Positions 25,601 to 33,784 of a stretch of DNA of 64,000 nucleotides are shown piece after piece. Both the position numbers and the translations under genes were made by a program. The DNA comes from Polaribacter vadi. Its GTDB lineage: Bacteria; Bacteroidota; Bacteroidia; Flavobacteriales; Flavobacteriaceae. Numbering within the stretch: position 1 is the first letter of the stretch; each line of letters opens with the position of its first letter. Location of the stretch: NCBI RefSeq assembly GCF_001761365.1, contig NZ_CP017477.1:3338001-3402000 (forward strand), written 5' to 3'. The notes beneath the pieces are model-generated. The model saw only the letters and a program-made list of their open reading frames with translations. It was not told the DNA's origin and did no database searches.

Positions 25601-27421
25601 ATGAAAATTAAATTCACATTATTTTTAGGAGTTTTAGTAAGCTCATCTTTATTAAATGCGCAATCAAACACTGTACAGAACGATACTTTAAAAGAAGTTA
25701 TAATTACATCAACCAGAATAGATTTACCTTTTAAAGAAGATTCTAGAACCATAAACATTATAACTAGTAAAGACATTTCAAATAGTGCAGCCACAAATGT
25801 TGCAGATCTTTTACAATTAGTAGCTGGTGTAGATATTAGAAGAAGAGGAACAGCAGGTAGCCAAGCAGATTTATATATTAGAGGTGGTGGTTTTGATCAA
25901 ACGTTGCTTTTAATTGATGGTATTAAAATGGATGATGCACAAACTGGGCATCATACAATGAATGCTGCTTTGCCAATTGAGGTTATAGAAAGAATTGAAA
26001 TTATTAAAGGGCCAGCAGCAAGAGTTTTTGGACAAAATGCATTTACAGGTGCCATTAATATTGTAACCAAAAAGAATTTAGAAAATACAGTTTCAGCAAA
26101 TGTGGAAACAGGATCTTTTGGGCAGTTAAATGGTTCTGTAACTGTGGGTAAAGAATTTAAAAATTCTTCTTTTATTGCACATGTAGGTGCTTTAACTTCT
26201 GATGGTTATAGAAATAATTCAGACTATAACAATTACAATTATTTTTTAAAAGGAGTTTTTAATAAAAACAAACAACCAATAGAATTAATTGCAACTTTTT
26301 TTGATAAGAAATTTGGAGCAGAAAACTTTTACACGACAAATCCTGATTGGAATGAGTATGAAGAAACTCAGAATAGTTTAGTAGGTATTTCAACTACATT
26401 TAACAATGGTAACTTTAAAATTAAACCAAGAGTTTATTGGAGAAGAGGTCAAGATATTTTTTTACTAAAAAGAGATGACCCTAGTTTTTTTAGAAACTTA
26501 CATACAACGAATAAAATTGGTCTAGAAACAAACGTTTCTTATACTTCAAGTATAGGTGTTACAGGTTTTGGTATCGATGTTTCTCGTTTTTCTATTAGTA
26601 GTAATAATTTAGGAGATAGAAACAGAACTTTGGCAAACTTCTTCTTAGAGCACAGATTTAAAATTGGAGATAATGTAGATGTTACTCCAGGTGTTGCTGT
26701 AACTTATTTCTCAGATTTTGATTTTAATGCGTTTCCAGGTTTAGATTTAGGAATTCAAATTTCTGAAAATTTTAAAGCTTATGGTAATGTAGGGTATACT
26801 TACAGAGTGCCAACTTATACAGATTTGTATTATTCAGATCCTGCAACTTCTGGTAATCCAAATTTAGAGCCAGAAAGTGCATTTGCACAAGAAGTGGGTG
26901 TCAAATTTAATAGTTCAAACTTTTTTGCAACGTTTGCAATTTTTAATAGAGATTCAGATAATTTAATTGATTTTGTTAGGCCAGATACAGCAACAGGTAT
27001 ATTTACAGCAACAAATATTGCAGAATTAAACACTAAAGGTTTAGAGTTGGATGCTACATATCTTTTTAAATTAAATGATTTTAATCAGAGTTTTAAAATC
27101 GGGTATTCTTATTTAGATGATGATATTTTAGATCAAAATACAGATTTATCACGTTATTCTCTAAATACATTAAGACATCAATTTATAACACAATTTTCTA
27201 GTTCTTTCTTCAAAAATTTAAGACAGAATATTATGTACAAACATGCAGAAAGAACAACAGGTCAAAGCTATAATGTTTGGGATGCTTCAATTATTTTAGA
27301 TGTAAAAAAAGTTAGTTTTACAATAACTGCAAACAATATTTTTGATGCTGAATATATAGAAAGTGGTTTTGTACCCATGCCTGGTAGCAACATTTTATTT
27401 GGATTACGTTATAATTTATAG
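25601..27421 (+). CDS. TonB-dependent outer-membrane receptor (BtuB/CirA-like)
   Basis: The Sec signal is cut after about L-N-A. A TonB box-like E-V-I-I-T-S-T-R is at about 33-40. The plug domain follows (D-L-L-Q-L-V-A-G-V-D-I-R-R-R-G, then L-L-L-I-D-G-I-K). A 22-strand beta-barrel type C-terminus ends in aromatic-rich G-L-R-Y-N-L. At 606 residues, with no carboxypeptidase-like N-domain, it resembles small-ligand receptors such as vitamin or siderophore transporters rather than SusC. The ligand is unknown. The divergent MocR regulator suggests a PLP-related or amino-compound link, by inference only. Confidence 0.9.
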   Translation: MKIKFTLFLGVLVSSSLLNAQSNTVQNDTLKEVIITSTRIDLPFKEDSRTINIITSKDISNSAATNVADLLQLVAGVDIRRRGTAGSQADLYIRGGGFDQTLLLIDGIKMDDAQTGHHTMNAALPIEVIERIEIIKGPAARVFGQNAFTGAINIVTKKNLENTVSANVETGSFGQLNGSVTVGKEFKNSSFIAHVGALTSDGYRNNSDYNNYNYFLKGVFNKNKQPIELIATFFDKKFGAENFYTTNPDWNEYEETQNSLVGISTTFNNGNFKIKPRVYWRRGQDIFLLKRDDPSFFRNLHTTNKIGLETNVSYTSSIGVTGFGIDVSRFSISSNNLGDRNRTLANFFLEHRFKIGDNVDVTPGVAVTYFSDFDFNAFPGLDLGIQISENFKAYGNVGYTYRVPTYTDLYYSDPATSGNPNLEPESAFAQEVGVKFNSSNFFATFAIFNRDSDNLIDFVRPDTATGIFTATNIAELNTKGLELDATYLFKLNDFNQSFKIGYSYLDDDILDQNTDLSRYSLNTLRHQFITQFSSSFFKNLRQNIMYKHAERTTGQSYNVWDASIILDVKKVSFTITANNIFDAEYIESGFVPMPGSNILFGLRYNL

Positions 27422-27444
27422 AATTAAATCTATTCTTTGTTTTC

Positions 27445-27484
27445 AAACCATCAACTTTTGTTAAAGTTGATGGTTTACTTTTAA
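27445..27484 (+). terminator. Terminator after the TonB receptor
   Basis: A perfect 14-bp stem (AAACCATCAACTTT with AAAGTTGATGGTTT, loop TGTT) is followed by a modest T run. Confidence 0.8.
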
Positions 27485-27507
27485 CAAATATTTTCCTAAC
27501 AATTCCT

Positions 27508-27515
27508 TAACTTTG
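27508..27515 (+). promoter_or_regulatory. -10 box TAACTTTG
   Basis: An exact TAnnTTTG 20 bases before the cupin gene ATG. The same box precedes the DUF2911 gene. Confidence 0.5.
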
Positions 27516-27535
27516 CATTTCAATTTTTATGCAGC

Positions 27536-28387
27536 ATGAGTTTAAATTTATCTCCAATTGATCGAGTAGAAACAATCACAAAAGAAGACTTTATAAAAAA
27601 CTATTTTAAACCTCAAAAACCAGTGGTTATTGAGCGTTTTATAGAAGATTGGCCTGCATTTACAAAATGGAACTTAGCCTATATGAAAGAAGTTGCAGGA
27701 GATAAAACTGTGCCTTTGTACGATGATAGGCCTGTAGATTTTAAAGACGGTTTTAATGAGCCACATGCAAAAATGAAAATGGCAGATTATGTAGATTTAT
27801 TAAAACGTGAACCTACAAAATTTAGAATTTTTTTGTGGAATGTTTTAAAAGAAGTGCCTGTTTTGCAGAAAGATTTTAAATATCCAGATTTTGGTTTAAG
27901 ATTAATGAAAGGTTTGCCAATGCTATTTTTTGGTGGAACTGATTCCTATACATTTATGCATTATGATATTGATTTGGCGAATATTTTCCATTTTCATTTT
28001 GAAGGTAAAAAGGAAATTATTTTATTCGATCAACAGCAAAATAAGCATTTATATAAAGTTCCACATGCTTTAATTACAAGAGAAGATATTGATTTCTCGA
28101 ATCCAGATTTTAAAAAGTGGCCAGCCTTAAAAAAAGCAAAAGGATATAAAACATCTTTAGAACATGGGCAAGTTTTGTATATGCCAGAAGGTTATTGGCA
28201 TTATATGAAATATATTACTCCTGGCTTTTCTATGAGTTTAAGGGCAATTGCTAGAAATCCAAAAAATTTAGGGAAAGCCCTATATAACGTATTATTCATG
28301 AGGACTTATGATAATTTAATGAGAAGATTAAAAGGTCAAAAATGGATTGATTGGAAAAATGAACAAGCTATTATTAGAACAAAATAA
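27536..28387 (+). CDS. Cupin-like (JmjC-type, cupin_8) Fe(II)/2-oxoglutarate oxygenase-like protein
   Basis: A single double-stranded beta-helix with the H-x-D motif (F-M-H-Y-D-I-D-L-A-N-I-F-H) and a later histidine (E-G-Y-W-H-Y), the usual iron ligands of hydroxylases of this group. K-P-V-V-I-E near the N-terminus is also typical. 283 residues, no signal peptide. Members hydroxylate protein side chains or small molecules; the substrate here is unknown. Monocistronic. Confidence 0.85.
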   Translation: MSLNLSPIDRVETITKEDFIKNYFKPQKPVVIERFIEDWPAFTKWNLAYMKEVAGDKTVPLYDDRPVDFKDGFNEPHAKMKMADYVDLLKREPTKFRIFLWNVLKEVPVLQKDFKYPDFGLRLMKGLPMLFFGGTDSYTFMHYDIDLANIFHFHFEGKKEIILFDQQQNKHLYKVPHALITREDIDFSNPDFKKWPALKKAKGYKTSLEHGQVLYMPEGYWHYMKYITPGFSMSLRAIARNPKNLGKALYNVLFMRTYDNLMRRLKGQKWIDWKNEQAIIRTK

Positions 28388-28461
28388 TATTTTAGATGAT
28401 TTTTTATTTGTATTTAACTGATTTTTAGTATATTGCGCATACCAAACTAAAATTAGTTACT

Positions 28462-28617
28462 ATGAAAGCTTGCCCAAAATGTAAATCTGTGTCTAGGCAT
28501 AGATTAAGAAGAAAGGGCGTTGTTAAAATAATTCCAGGTTGTAGAACTTATAGTTGTGATAAATGCAACGCAGAATATACTTGGTTTTCATTTATTAATC
28601 GTTCTTTAAGAGTTTAA
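28462..28617 (+). CDS. Small zinc-ribbon protein, copy 1 (51 aa)
   Basis: Reads M-K-A-C-P-K-C-K-S then G-C-R-T-Y-S-C-D-K-C-N and ends S-F-I-N-R-S-L-R-V. Four Cys in two C-x2-C knuckles (Cys4, Cys7, Cys32, Cys35) suggest a zinc ribbon, with many Arg and Lys residues that could contact nucleic acid. It is the first of two tandem paralogs, each with its own terminator. Function is unknown. Confidence 0.75.
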   Translation: MKACPKCKSVSRHRLRRKGVVKIIPGCRTYSCDKCNAEYTWFSFINRSLRV

Positions 28618-28620
28618 CAA

Positions 28621-28651
28621 AAAAAACCTCGCTTTTGTGAGGTTTTTTTAT
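28621..28651 (+). terminator. Terminator of zinc-ribbon copy 1
   Basis: AAAAAACCTC pairs with GAGGTTTTTT across GCTTTTGT, with a T run, 4 bases after the stop. Confidence 0.9.
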
Positions 28652-28776
28652 TTCTTTTAAATTCAACTACTAAATTATTTATAATAGAATGTAAATTTAG
28701 AAAAGATATTAGGTAATTTAGTAAATCTTAAACATCTGATTTATAGGTGTATTGCAGGTGGAAATACGTCTCAATC

Positions 28777-28932
28777 GTGAAAGCTTGTCCTAAATGTAAA
28801 TCTACTTCTAGATATAGAATGAAAAGAACAGGTATTAGTAAAATACTACCAGGTTGTTATTGTTACGCTTGCGATAAATGTAACACTAGATATACTTGGT
28901 TTTCATTTATTAATCGTTCTTTAAGAGTTTAA
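28777..28932 (+). CDS. Small zinc-ribbon protein, copy 2 (51 aa)
   Basis: A paralog of the preceding gene with the same four cysteines and an identical last 12 residues (W-F-S-F-I-N-R-S-L-R-V preceded by T). I start it at GTG 28777 because this aligns residue for residue with the ATG of copy 1. A frame-extending GTG at 28747 adds ten residues with no counterpart there. The GTG start and divergent leader may lower its expression relative to copy 1. Confidence 0.75.
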   Translation: MKACPKCKSTSRYRMKRTGISKILPGCYCYACDKCNTRYTWFSFINRSLRV

Positions 28933-28933
28933 C

Positions 28934-28966
28934 AAAAAAAAACCTCGCTTTTGCGAGGTTTTTTTT
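28934..28966 (+). terminator. Terminator of zinc-ribbon copy 2
   Basis: AACCTCGC pairs with GCGAGGTT across TTTT, flanked by A and T runs. The one-base change from copy 1 (T to C) lengthens the stem. It probably also serves rseP from the other side. Confidence 0.9.
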
Positions 28967-28984
28967 GCTTAGTTATATTTTTAT

Positions 28985-30337
28985 CTATTTAAAAACAGCT
29001 CTATATAAATCATTTCCGTTTGCAAAAAGTAATAAGGTAATTAATAAAATAAACCCAACTATTTGAGCATATTCTAAAAATTTATCTCCAGGTTTTTTAC
29101 CTGTAATCATTTCCCAAAGTGTAAAAACTACATGACCACCATCTAAAGCAGGAATTGGTAATAAATTCATAAACCCTAACATGATTGATAAAAATGCTGT
29201 AATATTCCAAAAAGCTTCCCAGCTCCAAGTGGAAGGGAAAATTTTACCAATTGAATAAAAGCCACCTAAACCTTTATAAGCACCTGTGCTTGGGTTAAAT
29301 ATTTTTTTCAATTGTTTTACATAATCAGTTAAGGTTTTCCAAGATTTGTTCCAACCAGCAGGAATTGCCTCTGTAAAACTATATTGATAATTTGCTAAAT
29401 CATAATACCCTAATTTACCAATTTCACTTAATTTTAAATTTGCAGGGTTCACGCCAATTTTACCTTCGTCAGATATTTTTACAGGAATATCTAAAATTTC
29501 ATTATCTCTTTTAACAGAAATGGTTATATTATTTCCTTTATTTTCAAGAAAAAGATCTTCAATTTCATCATAATAAATAGCTTTATTGCCATTAACTTTT
29601 ACAATTAAATCTTTTACTTTAAGTTGAGAATCTATATTATGAGATTCTTTAGGAATGTTTCCAATCATAAAAGGATATCTGACAGAAACTATTGGGCCAG
29701 CATCATTTTTCTTTCTATCTATTAATTTAGAAATAAAGTCTATAGGTAGTTTTTTCTCTAAAATTTCACCATTTCTTTCGTAGGTAAATTTTTCTCCGTT
29801 GATAAATTCTAAAGTGATTTGACTAAATTTTCTAATTTTTTCGTCATCAACAGTTAAGATTTTATCTCCCGTTTTTAAACCTAAATCCATAGCTAAAGAA
29901 TCTTGTACCCAAATACCATCTGTTAAGTTTTCATTTGGCAAATATTCTTCTCCATAAGACCACATTAACATAATGTAAATGAAAATTCCTAAAACAAAAT
30001 TCACAAAAACACCACCTAACATTATTATTAAACGCTGCCAAGCTGGTTTAGATCGGAATTCCCATGGTTTTGGTGGTAAAGCCATTTGTTCTTTATCCAT
30101 ACTTTCATCAATCATACCTGCTATTTTTACATAGCCACCTAAAGGAATCCAACCAATTCCATATACGGTTTCTCCAATTTTTTTCTTAAAGATCGAAAAT
30201 TTATAATCAAAGAATAAATAGAATTTTTCTACTTTGGTTTTAAACAGTTTTGCAGGGATAAAGTGCCCTAATTCGTGCAAAACAATTAGTAATGATAAAC
30301 TTAAAATAAATTGTGATGCTTTTATTAATATTTCCAT
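28985..30337 (-). CDS. rseP: Site-2 metalloprotease RseP
   Basis: An intramembrane zinc protease that releases anti-sigma factors or clears signal peptides. The active site H-E-L-G-H is at 21-25 in the first helix, and the second zinc motif L-P-I-P-A-L-D-G-G-H near the C-terminus. Two PDZ-like segments lie between, which explains the 450 residues. It stands alone with its own -10 box (30368-30375). Confidence 0.95.
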   Translation of the reverse strand: MEILIKASQFILSLSLLIVLHELGHFIPAKLFKTKVEKFYLFFDYKFSIFKKKIGETVYGIGWIPLGGYVKIAGMIDESMDKEQMALPPKPWEFRSKPAWQRLIIMLGGVFVNFVLGIFIYIMLMWSYGEEYLPNENLTDGIWVQDSLAMDLGLKTGDKILTVDDEKIRKFSQITLEFINGEKFTYERNGEILEKKLPIDFISKLIDRKKNDAGPIVSVRYPFMIGNIPKESHNIDSQLKVKDLIVKVNGNKAIYYDEIEDLFLENKGNNITISVKRDNEILDIPVKISDEGKIGVNPANLKLSEIGKLGYYDLANYQYSFTEAIPAGWNKSWKTLTDYVKQLKKIFNPSTGAYKGLGGFYSIGKIFPSTWSWEAFWNITAFLSIMLGFMNLLPIPALDGGHVVFTLWEMITGKKPGDKFLEYAQIVGFILLITLLLFANGNDLYRAVFK

Positions 30338-30367
30338 TCAACGTTAAATCTTAATTTTTAAAACGCA

Positions 30368-30375
30368 CAAATGTA
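30368..30375 (-). promoter_or_regulatory. -10 box TACATTTG of rseP
   Basis: An exact TAnnTTTG on the minus strand, 30 bases before the rseP ATG. Confidence 0.5.
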
Positions 30376-30483
30376 CGTTTTTAAAGAGAGTATAAAAAGA
30401 ACTATTAAAGGTTGATTTTTATTTTAACAAACATTTTAGATGTTTTTTAGTTTCTGCAATTTCTCTACCATTTTTATAAGCCG

Positions 30484-30491
30484 TAAATTTG
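30484..30491 (+). promoter_or_regulatory. -10 box TAAATTTG of the SCO gene
   Basis: An exact TAnnTTTG 16 bases before the ATG at 30508. Confidence 0.5.
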
Positions 30492-30507
30492 CAGAAATAT
30501 CTTTTTA

Positions 30508-31188
30508 ATGGATTTAAAGTTTTTCAAAAAAAGTAAAACAACACTTATCTTCTTACTTGTTTTCTCGGCAATTTCTATTCCTGTTTTTTATCATTTGGTG
30601 AAGGTTGATAAAAGATTAAAAATTTACAATCCTAATGATGTGAATCCTCAGTTAGTAGATACTGATTTAAGACATGTTACTAAAAATCATACGATTAAAG
30701 ATTTTGAGTTGATTAATCAAAATGGAGAAATTATTACCAATAAAAACTACGAAAATAAAATTTATGTAGCCGATTTCTTTTTTACACGATGCACAAATAT
30801 TTGTATTGCAATGGCTTATAATATGAGCGAATTGCAGGAATTTTACAAAAACGATAAAGATATTATGTTTTTATCACATTCTGTAACACCAACAATAGAT
30901 AGTGTTTCTGTGTTGAGAGAATATGCAGATAATAAAGGGGTTATTGATGCTAAATGGAATGTAACAACTGGAAATAAAAAACACATTTACGAACTAGCTA
31001 GAAAAAGTTATTTTGCTGTTGTTGAAGATGGTGATGGAGGTGAAGATGATTTTATACATACAGAGCAATTTATTTTGGTTGATAAAGAAAAACGCATTCG
31101 TGGTTATTATGATGGAACCGAAAAAGAAGACATGGAAAAGTTAAAAAAAGATGTGGCTTTGTTAAAAGAAGAATATACCAGAAAATAA
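30508..31188 (+). CDS. SCO1/SenC family copper chaperone
   Basis: A membrane-anchored thioredoxin-fold protein that delivers copper to, or reduces, the CuA site of cytochrome oxidase. One N-terminal helix (residues 11-31) anchors it. The copper ligands are Cys95 and Cys99 (T-R-C-T-N-I-C) and His184 (F-I-H-T-E-Q). 226 residues. It fits with ctaA in the same window, but they are not adjacent. It ends 2 bases before the feoAB promoter area. Confidence 0.92.
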   Translation: MDLKFFKKSKTTLIFLLVFSAISIPVFYHLVKVDKRLKIYNPNDVNPQLVDTDLRHVTKNHTIKDFELINQNGEIITNKNYENKIYVADFFFTRCTNICIAMAYNMSELQEFYKNDKDIMFLSHSVTPTIDSVSVLREYADNKGVIDAKWNVTTGNKKHIYELARKSYFAVVEDGDGGEDDFIHTEQFILVDKEKRIRGYYDGTEKEDMEKLKKDVALLKEEYTRK

Positions 31189-31189
31189 C

Positions 31190-31221
31190 TTGTTTAGAAT
31201 CATTCTAAATGATTATCTTTG
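31190..31221 (+). promoter_or_regulatory. feoAB promoter with perfect 8-1-8 palindrome (metal-regulator operator)
   Basis: A TTG (31190-31192) and a TATCTTTG box (31214-31221) are 21 bases apart, within the Bacteroidota promoter range. Between them lies TTTAGAAT-C-ATTCTAAA (31193-31209), a perfect inverted repeat placed to block RNA polymerase. The 7-1-7 core has the geometry of a Fur box; a DtxR-type protein is the alternative. Its placement before ferrous iron uptake genes supports iron control. Confidence 0.7.
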
Positions 31222-31239
31222 CTCTCCAAAATAAATTCT

Positions 31240-31470
31240 TTGAGCACAATAGCAACATTATACATTGGGGAAATAGGATATATTTCTGAAGAATCGTTAG
31301 ATTTTATTCCTTTAAAATTATTGGAAATGGGTTGTTTGCCTGGAGCAGAAGTGCAGTTGGTACAAATTGCGCCTTTAAAAGATCCATTATATATCTGTGT
31401 AAATGGAAGTCATTTAGCCATCAGAAAAGAGACAGCTTCATTAATTAAAATTTTAAAAGCAAGTTTATAA
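31240..31470 (+). CDS. feoA: Ferrous iron transport protein A
   Basis: A 76-residue SH3-like protein that helps FeoB take up Fe2+. It shows the usual I-G-E-I-G-Y start, L-x-E-M-G-C-L-P-G-A-E and a C-terminal I-R-K-E-T-A. I use TTG 31240. The frame extends to TTG 31219, but that codon is part of the -10 box. feoB begins directly after its stop. Confidence 0.9.
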   Translation: MSTIATLYIGEIGYISEESLDFIPLKLLEMGCLPGAEVQLVQIAPLKDPLYICVNGSHLAIRKETASLIKILKASL

Positions 31471-33579
31471 ATGGCTAAAAACGATATAAAAGTTGCTTTA
31501 ATTGGAAACCCAAATACAGGTAAAACTTCATTATTCAATCAACTTACAGGTTTAAATCAAAAAGTAGGAAATTACCCAGGAATTACTGTTGATAAAAAAT
31601 TAGGAGTTTGCAAATTGTCTGCAACTCAAAATGCAATTATTACAGATTTACCAGGAACTTATAGTATAAATCCTACTTCTATTGATGAGAGTATTGTTCT
31701 TAAAACCTTATTAAATAAAGATATTAAAGCATCACCAGATGTAATTTTGGTAGTTGCAGATGTAGAGAATTTAAAACGTAATTTGTTGTTATTCTCTCAA
31801 ATTAAAGATTTAGAAATTCCAACAGTTTTGGCAATCAATATGGTTGATCAAATGGATAAAAAAGGAATTTCTATTGATTTATCACTCTTAAAAAAAGAAT
31901 TAAATACAGAAGTTGTTTTAATTAGTGCAAGAAAAAACGAAGGTATAAATGATATTAAAGCTGCCATTATTCGTTGTCATGTAGCTGCAAAAGCATCACC
32001 TTTATGTGGTATAAACTCTAAGGTAGATCCTGATTATTTTAATAAGCTAAAAGAAATTAGCCCAAATTATTCGTTGTACGAATTGTGGTTAATGGTTACT
32101 CAAAATAATTTTCCAGAAACTATTACCAAAAAAGAAAAGCAAGATTTATTAGCTTTTAAGGAAGATATTTCTAAATTAAAAAAATATCAACATAAAGAAA
32201 CTATTTATCGTTATCAAGAAATTAATAAAATTTTAAAGAAAACGTATATAATTGATAAAACAAAAGCCACAGATTTAAGAGGTAGATTAGACAAAGTTTT
32301 TACGCATAAAATTTTTGGATATTTATTCTTCTTTTTGATTTTGCTCGTAATTTTTCAATCAATTTTTGATATTGCATCAGTTCCTATGGACTTTATTGAT
32401 GGTACTTTTGCACAATTATCAGATTTTGCAAAAAGCAATTTACCATCTGGCGTTTTTACAGATTTGTTAACAGAAGGTATTATTCCTGGAATTGGAGGAG
32501 TTGTTATTTTTATCCCACAAATTGCCATTTTATTTCTATTTATTGCTGTTTTAGAAGAAACAGGTTATATGAGTCGTGTTGTTTTTTTAATGGATAAAAT
32601 TATGAGGCGTTTTGGAATGAATGGTAAAAGTATTATTCCATTAATTTCTGGAACAGCCTGTGCAATTCCTGCAATTATGGCAACAAGAACTATATCAAGT
32701 TGGAAAGAGCGTTTAATAACAATTTTAGTAACTCCATTTACAACATGTTCTGCACGTTTACCAGTGTATGCTATATTAATTGCTTTGGTAATTCCTGATA
32801 AAAAAATATTAGGATTTTTAAACTTACAAGGTTTAGTGTTGTTATTATTATATGCTTTAGGTTTTGTGAGCGCAATTTTAGCGGCTTATATTTTACATAA
32901 AACTTTAAAAATAAAATCGAGATCTTTATTTGTAATTGAAATGCCAAATTATAAATTACCATCTTTCAAAAATGTGTTTTATGAAGTGGTAGAAAAAACG
33001 AAGGCATTTGTTTTTGGAGCAGGTAAAATTATTTTAGCACTTTCTATTGTTTTATGGTTTTTAGCTTCTAATGGAGGAGATAGCTATAAAAATGCAGCAC
33101 AAAATGTGACAGAAAATGTCGCGAATCAAAATTTAAATGATGAGGAATTACAGCAAAGAATAGCATCAGCAAAATTAGAGAATTCTTATATAGGAATTAT
33201 GGGAAAATCTATTGAACCAGCTATAAAACCATTAGGGTATGACTGGAAAATAGGGATTGCTTTAATAACCTCTTTTGCAGCTCGTGAAGTTTTTGTAGGT
33301 ACGTTAGCAACCATTTATAGTGTAGAAGCAGATGATGAAAACACAACTACAATTAAACAAAAAATGGCAGCAGAAGTAAATGAAACAGGAGGTAAGTTAT
33401 TTAATTTTCCTGTTGGTATGTCTTTAATGGTTTTTTATGCATTTGCAATGCAATGTATGGCTACTCTAGCCATTGTAAAACGTGAAACAAAATCATGGAA
33501 ATGGCCTTTAATTCAATTGTTTGGAATGGGCTTATTGGCGTATGTTGCATCCTTTTTAACCTATCAAATTTTAAGCTAA
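31471..33579 (+). CDS. feoB: Ferrous iron transporter B
   Basis: An inner-membrane Fe2+ transporter with an N-terminal G domain: G1 G-N-P-N-T-G-K-T-S-L (12-21), the N-Y-P-G-I-T-V switch region, and D-L-P-G-T (G3). A helical GDI-like part follows, then a membrane domain with two Gate motifs (around G-T-A-C-A-I-P-A and T-P-F-T-T-C-S-A-R-L-P). 702 residues, full length. It forms an operon with feoA upstream and the Cys-rich peptide downstream. Confidence 0.96.
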   Translation: MAKNDIKVALIGNPNTGKTSLFNQLTGLNQKVGNYPGITVDKKLGVCKLSATQNAIITDLPGTYSINPTSIDESIVLKTLLNKDIKASPDVILVVADVENLKRNLLLFSQIKDLEIPTVLAINMVDQMDKKGISIDLSLLKKELNTEVVLISARKNEGINDIKAAIIRCHVAAKASPLCGINSKVDPDYFNKLKEISPNYSLYELWLMVTQNNFPETITKKEKQDLLAFKEDISKLKKYQHKETIYRYQEINKILKKTYIIDKTKATDLRGRLDKVFTHKIFGYLFFFLILLVIFQSIFDIASVPMDFIDGTFAQLSDFAKSNLPSGVFTDLLTEGIIPGIGGVVIFIPQIAILFLFIAVLEETGYMSRVVFLMDKIMRRFGMNGKSIIPLISGTACAIPAIMATRTISSWKERLITILVTPFTTCSARLPVYAILIALVIPDKKILGFLNLQGLVLLLLYALGFVSAILAAYILHKTLKIKSRSLFVIEMPNYKLPSFKNVFYEVVEKTKAFVFGAGKIILALSIVLWFLASNGGDSYKNAAQNVTENVANQNLNDEELQQRIASAKLENSYIGIMGKSIEPAIKPLGYDWKIGIALITSFAAREVFVGTLATIYSVEADDENTTTIKQKMAAEVNETGGKLFNFPVGMSLMVFYAFAMQCMATLAIVKRETKSWKWPLIQLFGMGLLAYVASFLTYQILS

Positions 33580-33695
33580 TGCAAGAAGTTATTGTATATA
33601 TAATCCTTTTTTTAGCAATTGCTTTTTTAGTGAAGAAATACTTTTTCCCAACTAAGAAAAAGAGTAAATGTGGCACAGATTGTGGTTGTCATTAA
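33579..33695 (+). CDS. FeoB-associated Cys-rich membrane protein (38 aa)
   Basis: The ATG (33579-33581) overlaps the last base of the feoB stop, so translation is coupled. One membrane helix (residues 4-19) is followed by a lysine-rich stretch and the tail K-C-G-T-D-C-G-C-H. This is the plan of the FeoB-associated Cys-rich family (FeoC-like in position). Cysteines and His may bind iron. A longer frame upstream reads inside feoB and is not the start. Confidence 0.85.
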   Translation: MQEVIVYIILFLAIAFLVKKYFFPTKKKSKCGTDCGCH

Positions 33696-33736
33696 AATCT
33701 TAACAGAAGATTATGAATCTTGAAATTAAGGTTTTA

Positions 33737-33744
33737 TAACTTTG
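33737..33744 (+). promoter_or_regulatory. -10 box TAACTTTG of the DUF2911 gene
   Basis: An exact TAnnTTTG 40 bases before the ATG at 33785. Confidence 0.45.
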
Positions 33745-33784
33745 ATTTCGATAATAAAAACCAATAAATATAAATATTTTAGAT

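Larger units (their letters stand above)
28462..28966 (+). repeat. Tandem duplication of gene plus terminator (315-bp period)
   Basis: Copy 1 (28462-28651) and copy 2 (28777-28966) share the same gene plan and terminator. The 3' part, from 28575 and 28890 through the stop and into the hairpin, is identical over about 52 bases except for one A. The 5' parts differ at many positions. Confidence 0.8.

Noticed and set aside
28747-28776. GTG start of zinc-ribbon copy 2 at 28747
   Set aside because: It adds ten residues that copy 1 lacks. GTG 28777 aligns with the copy 1 ATG.
33495-33578. Longer frame of the 38-aa Feo peptide
   Set aside because: It reads inside feoB in another frame; the short form fits the family.
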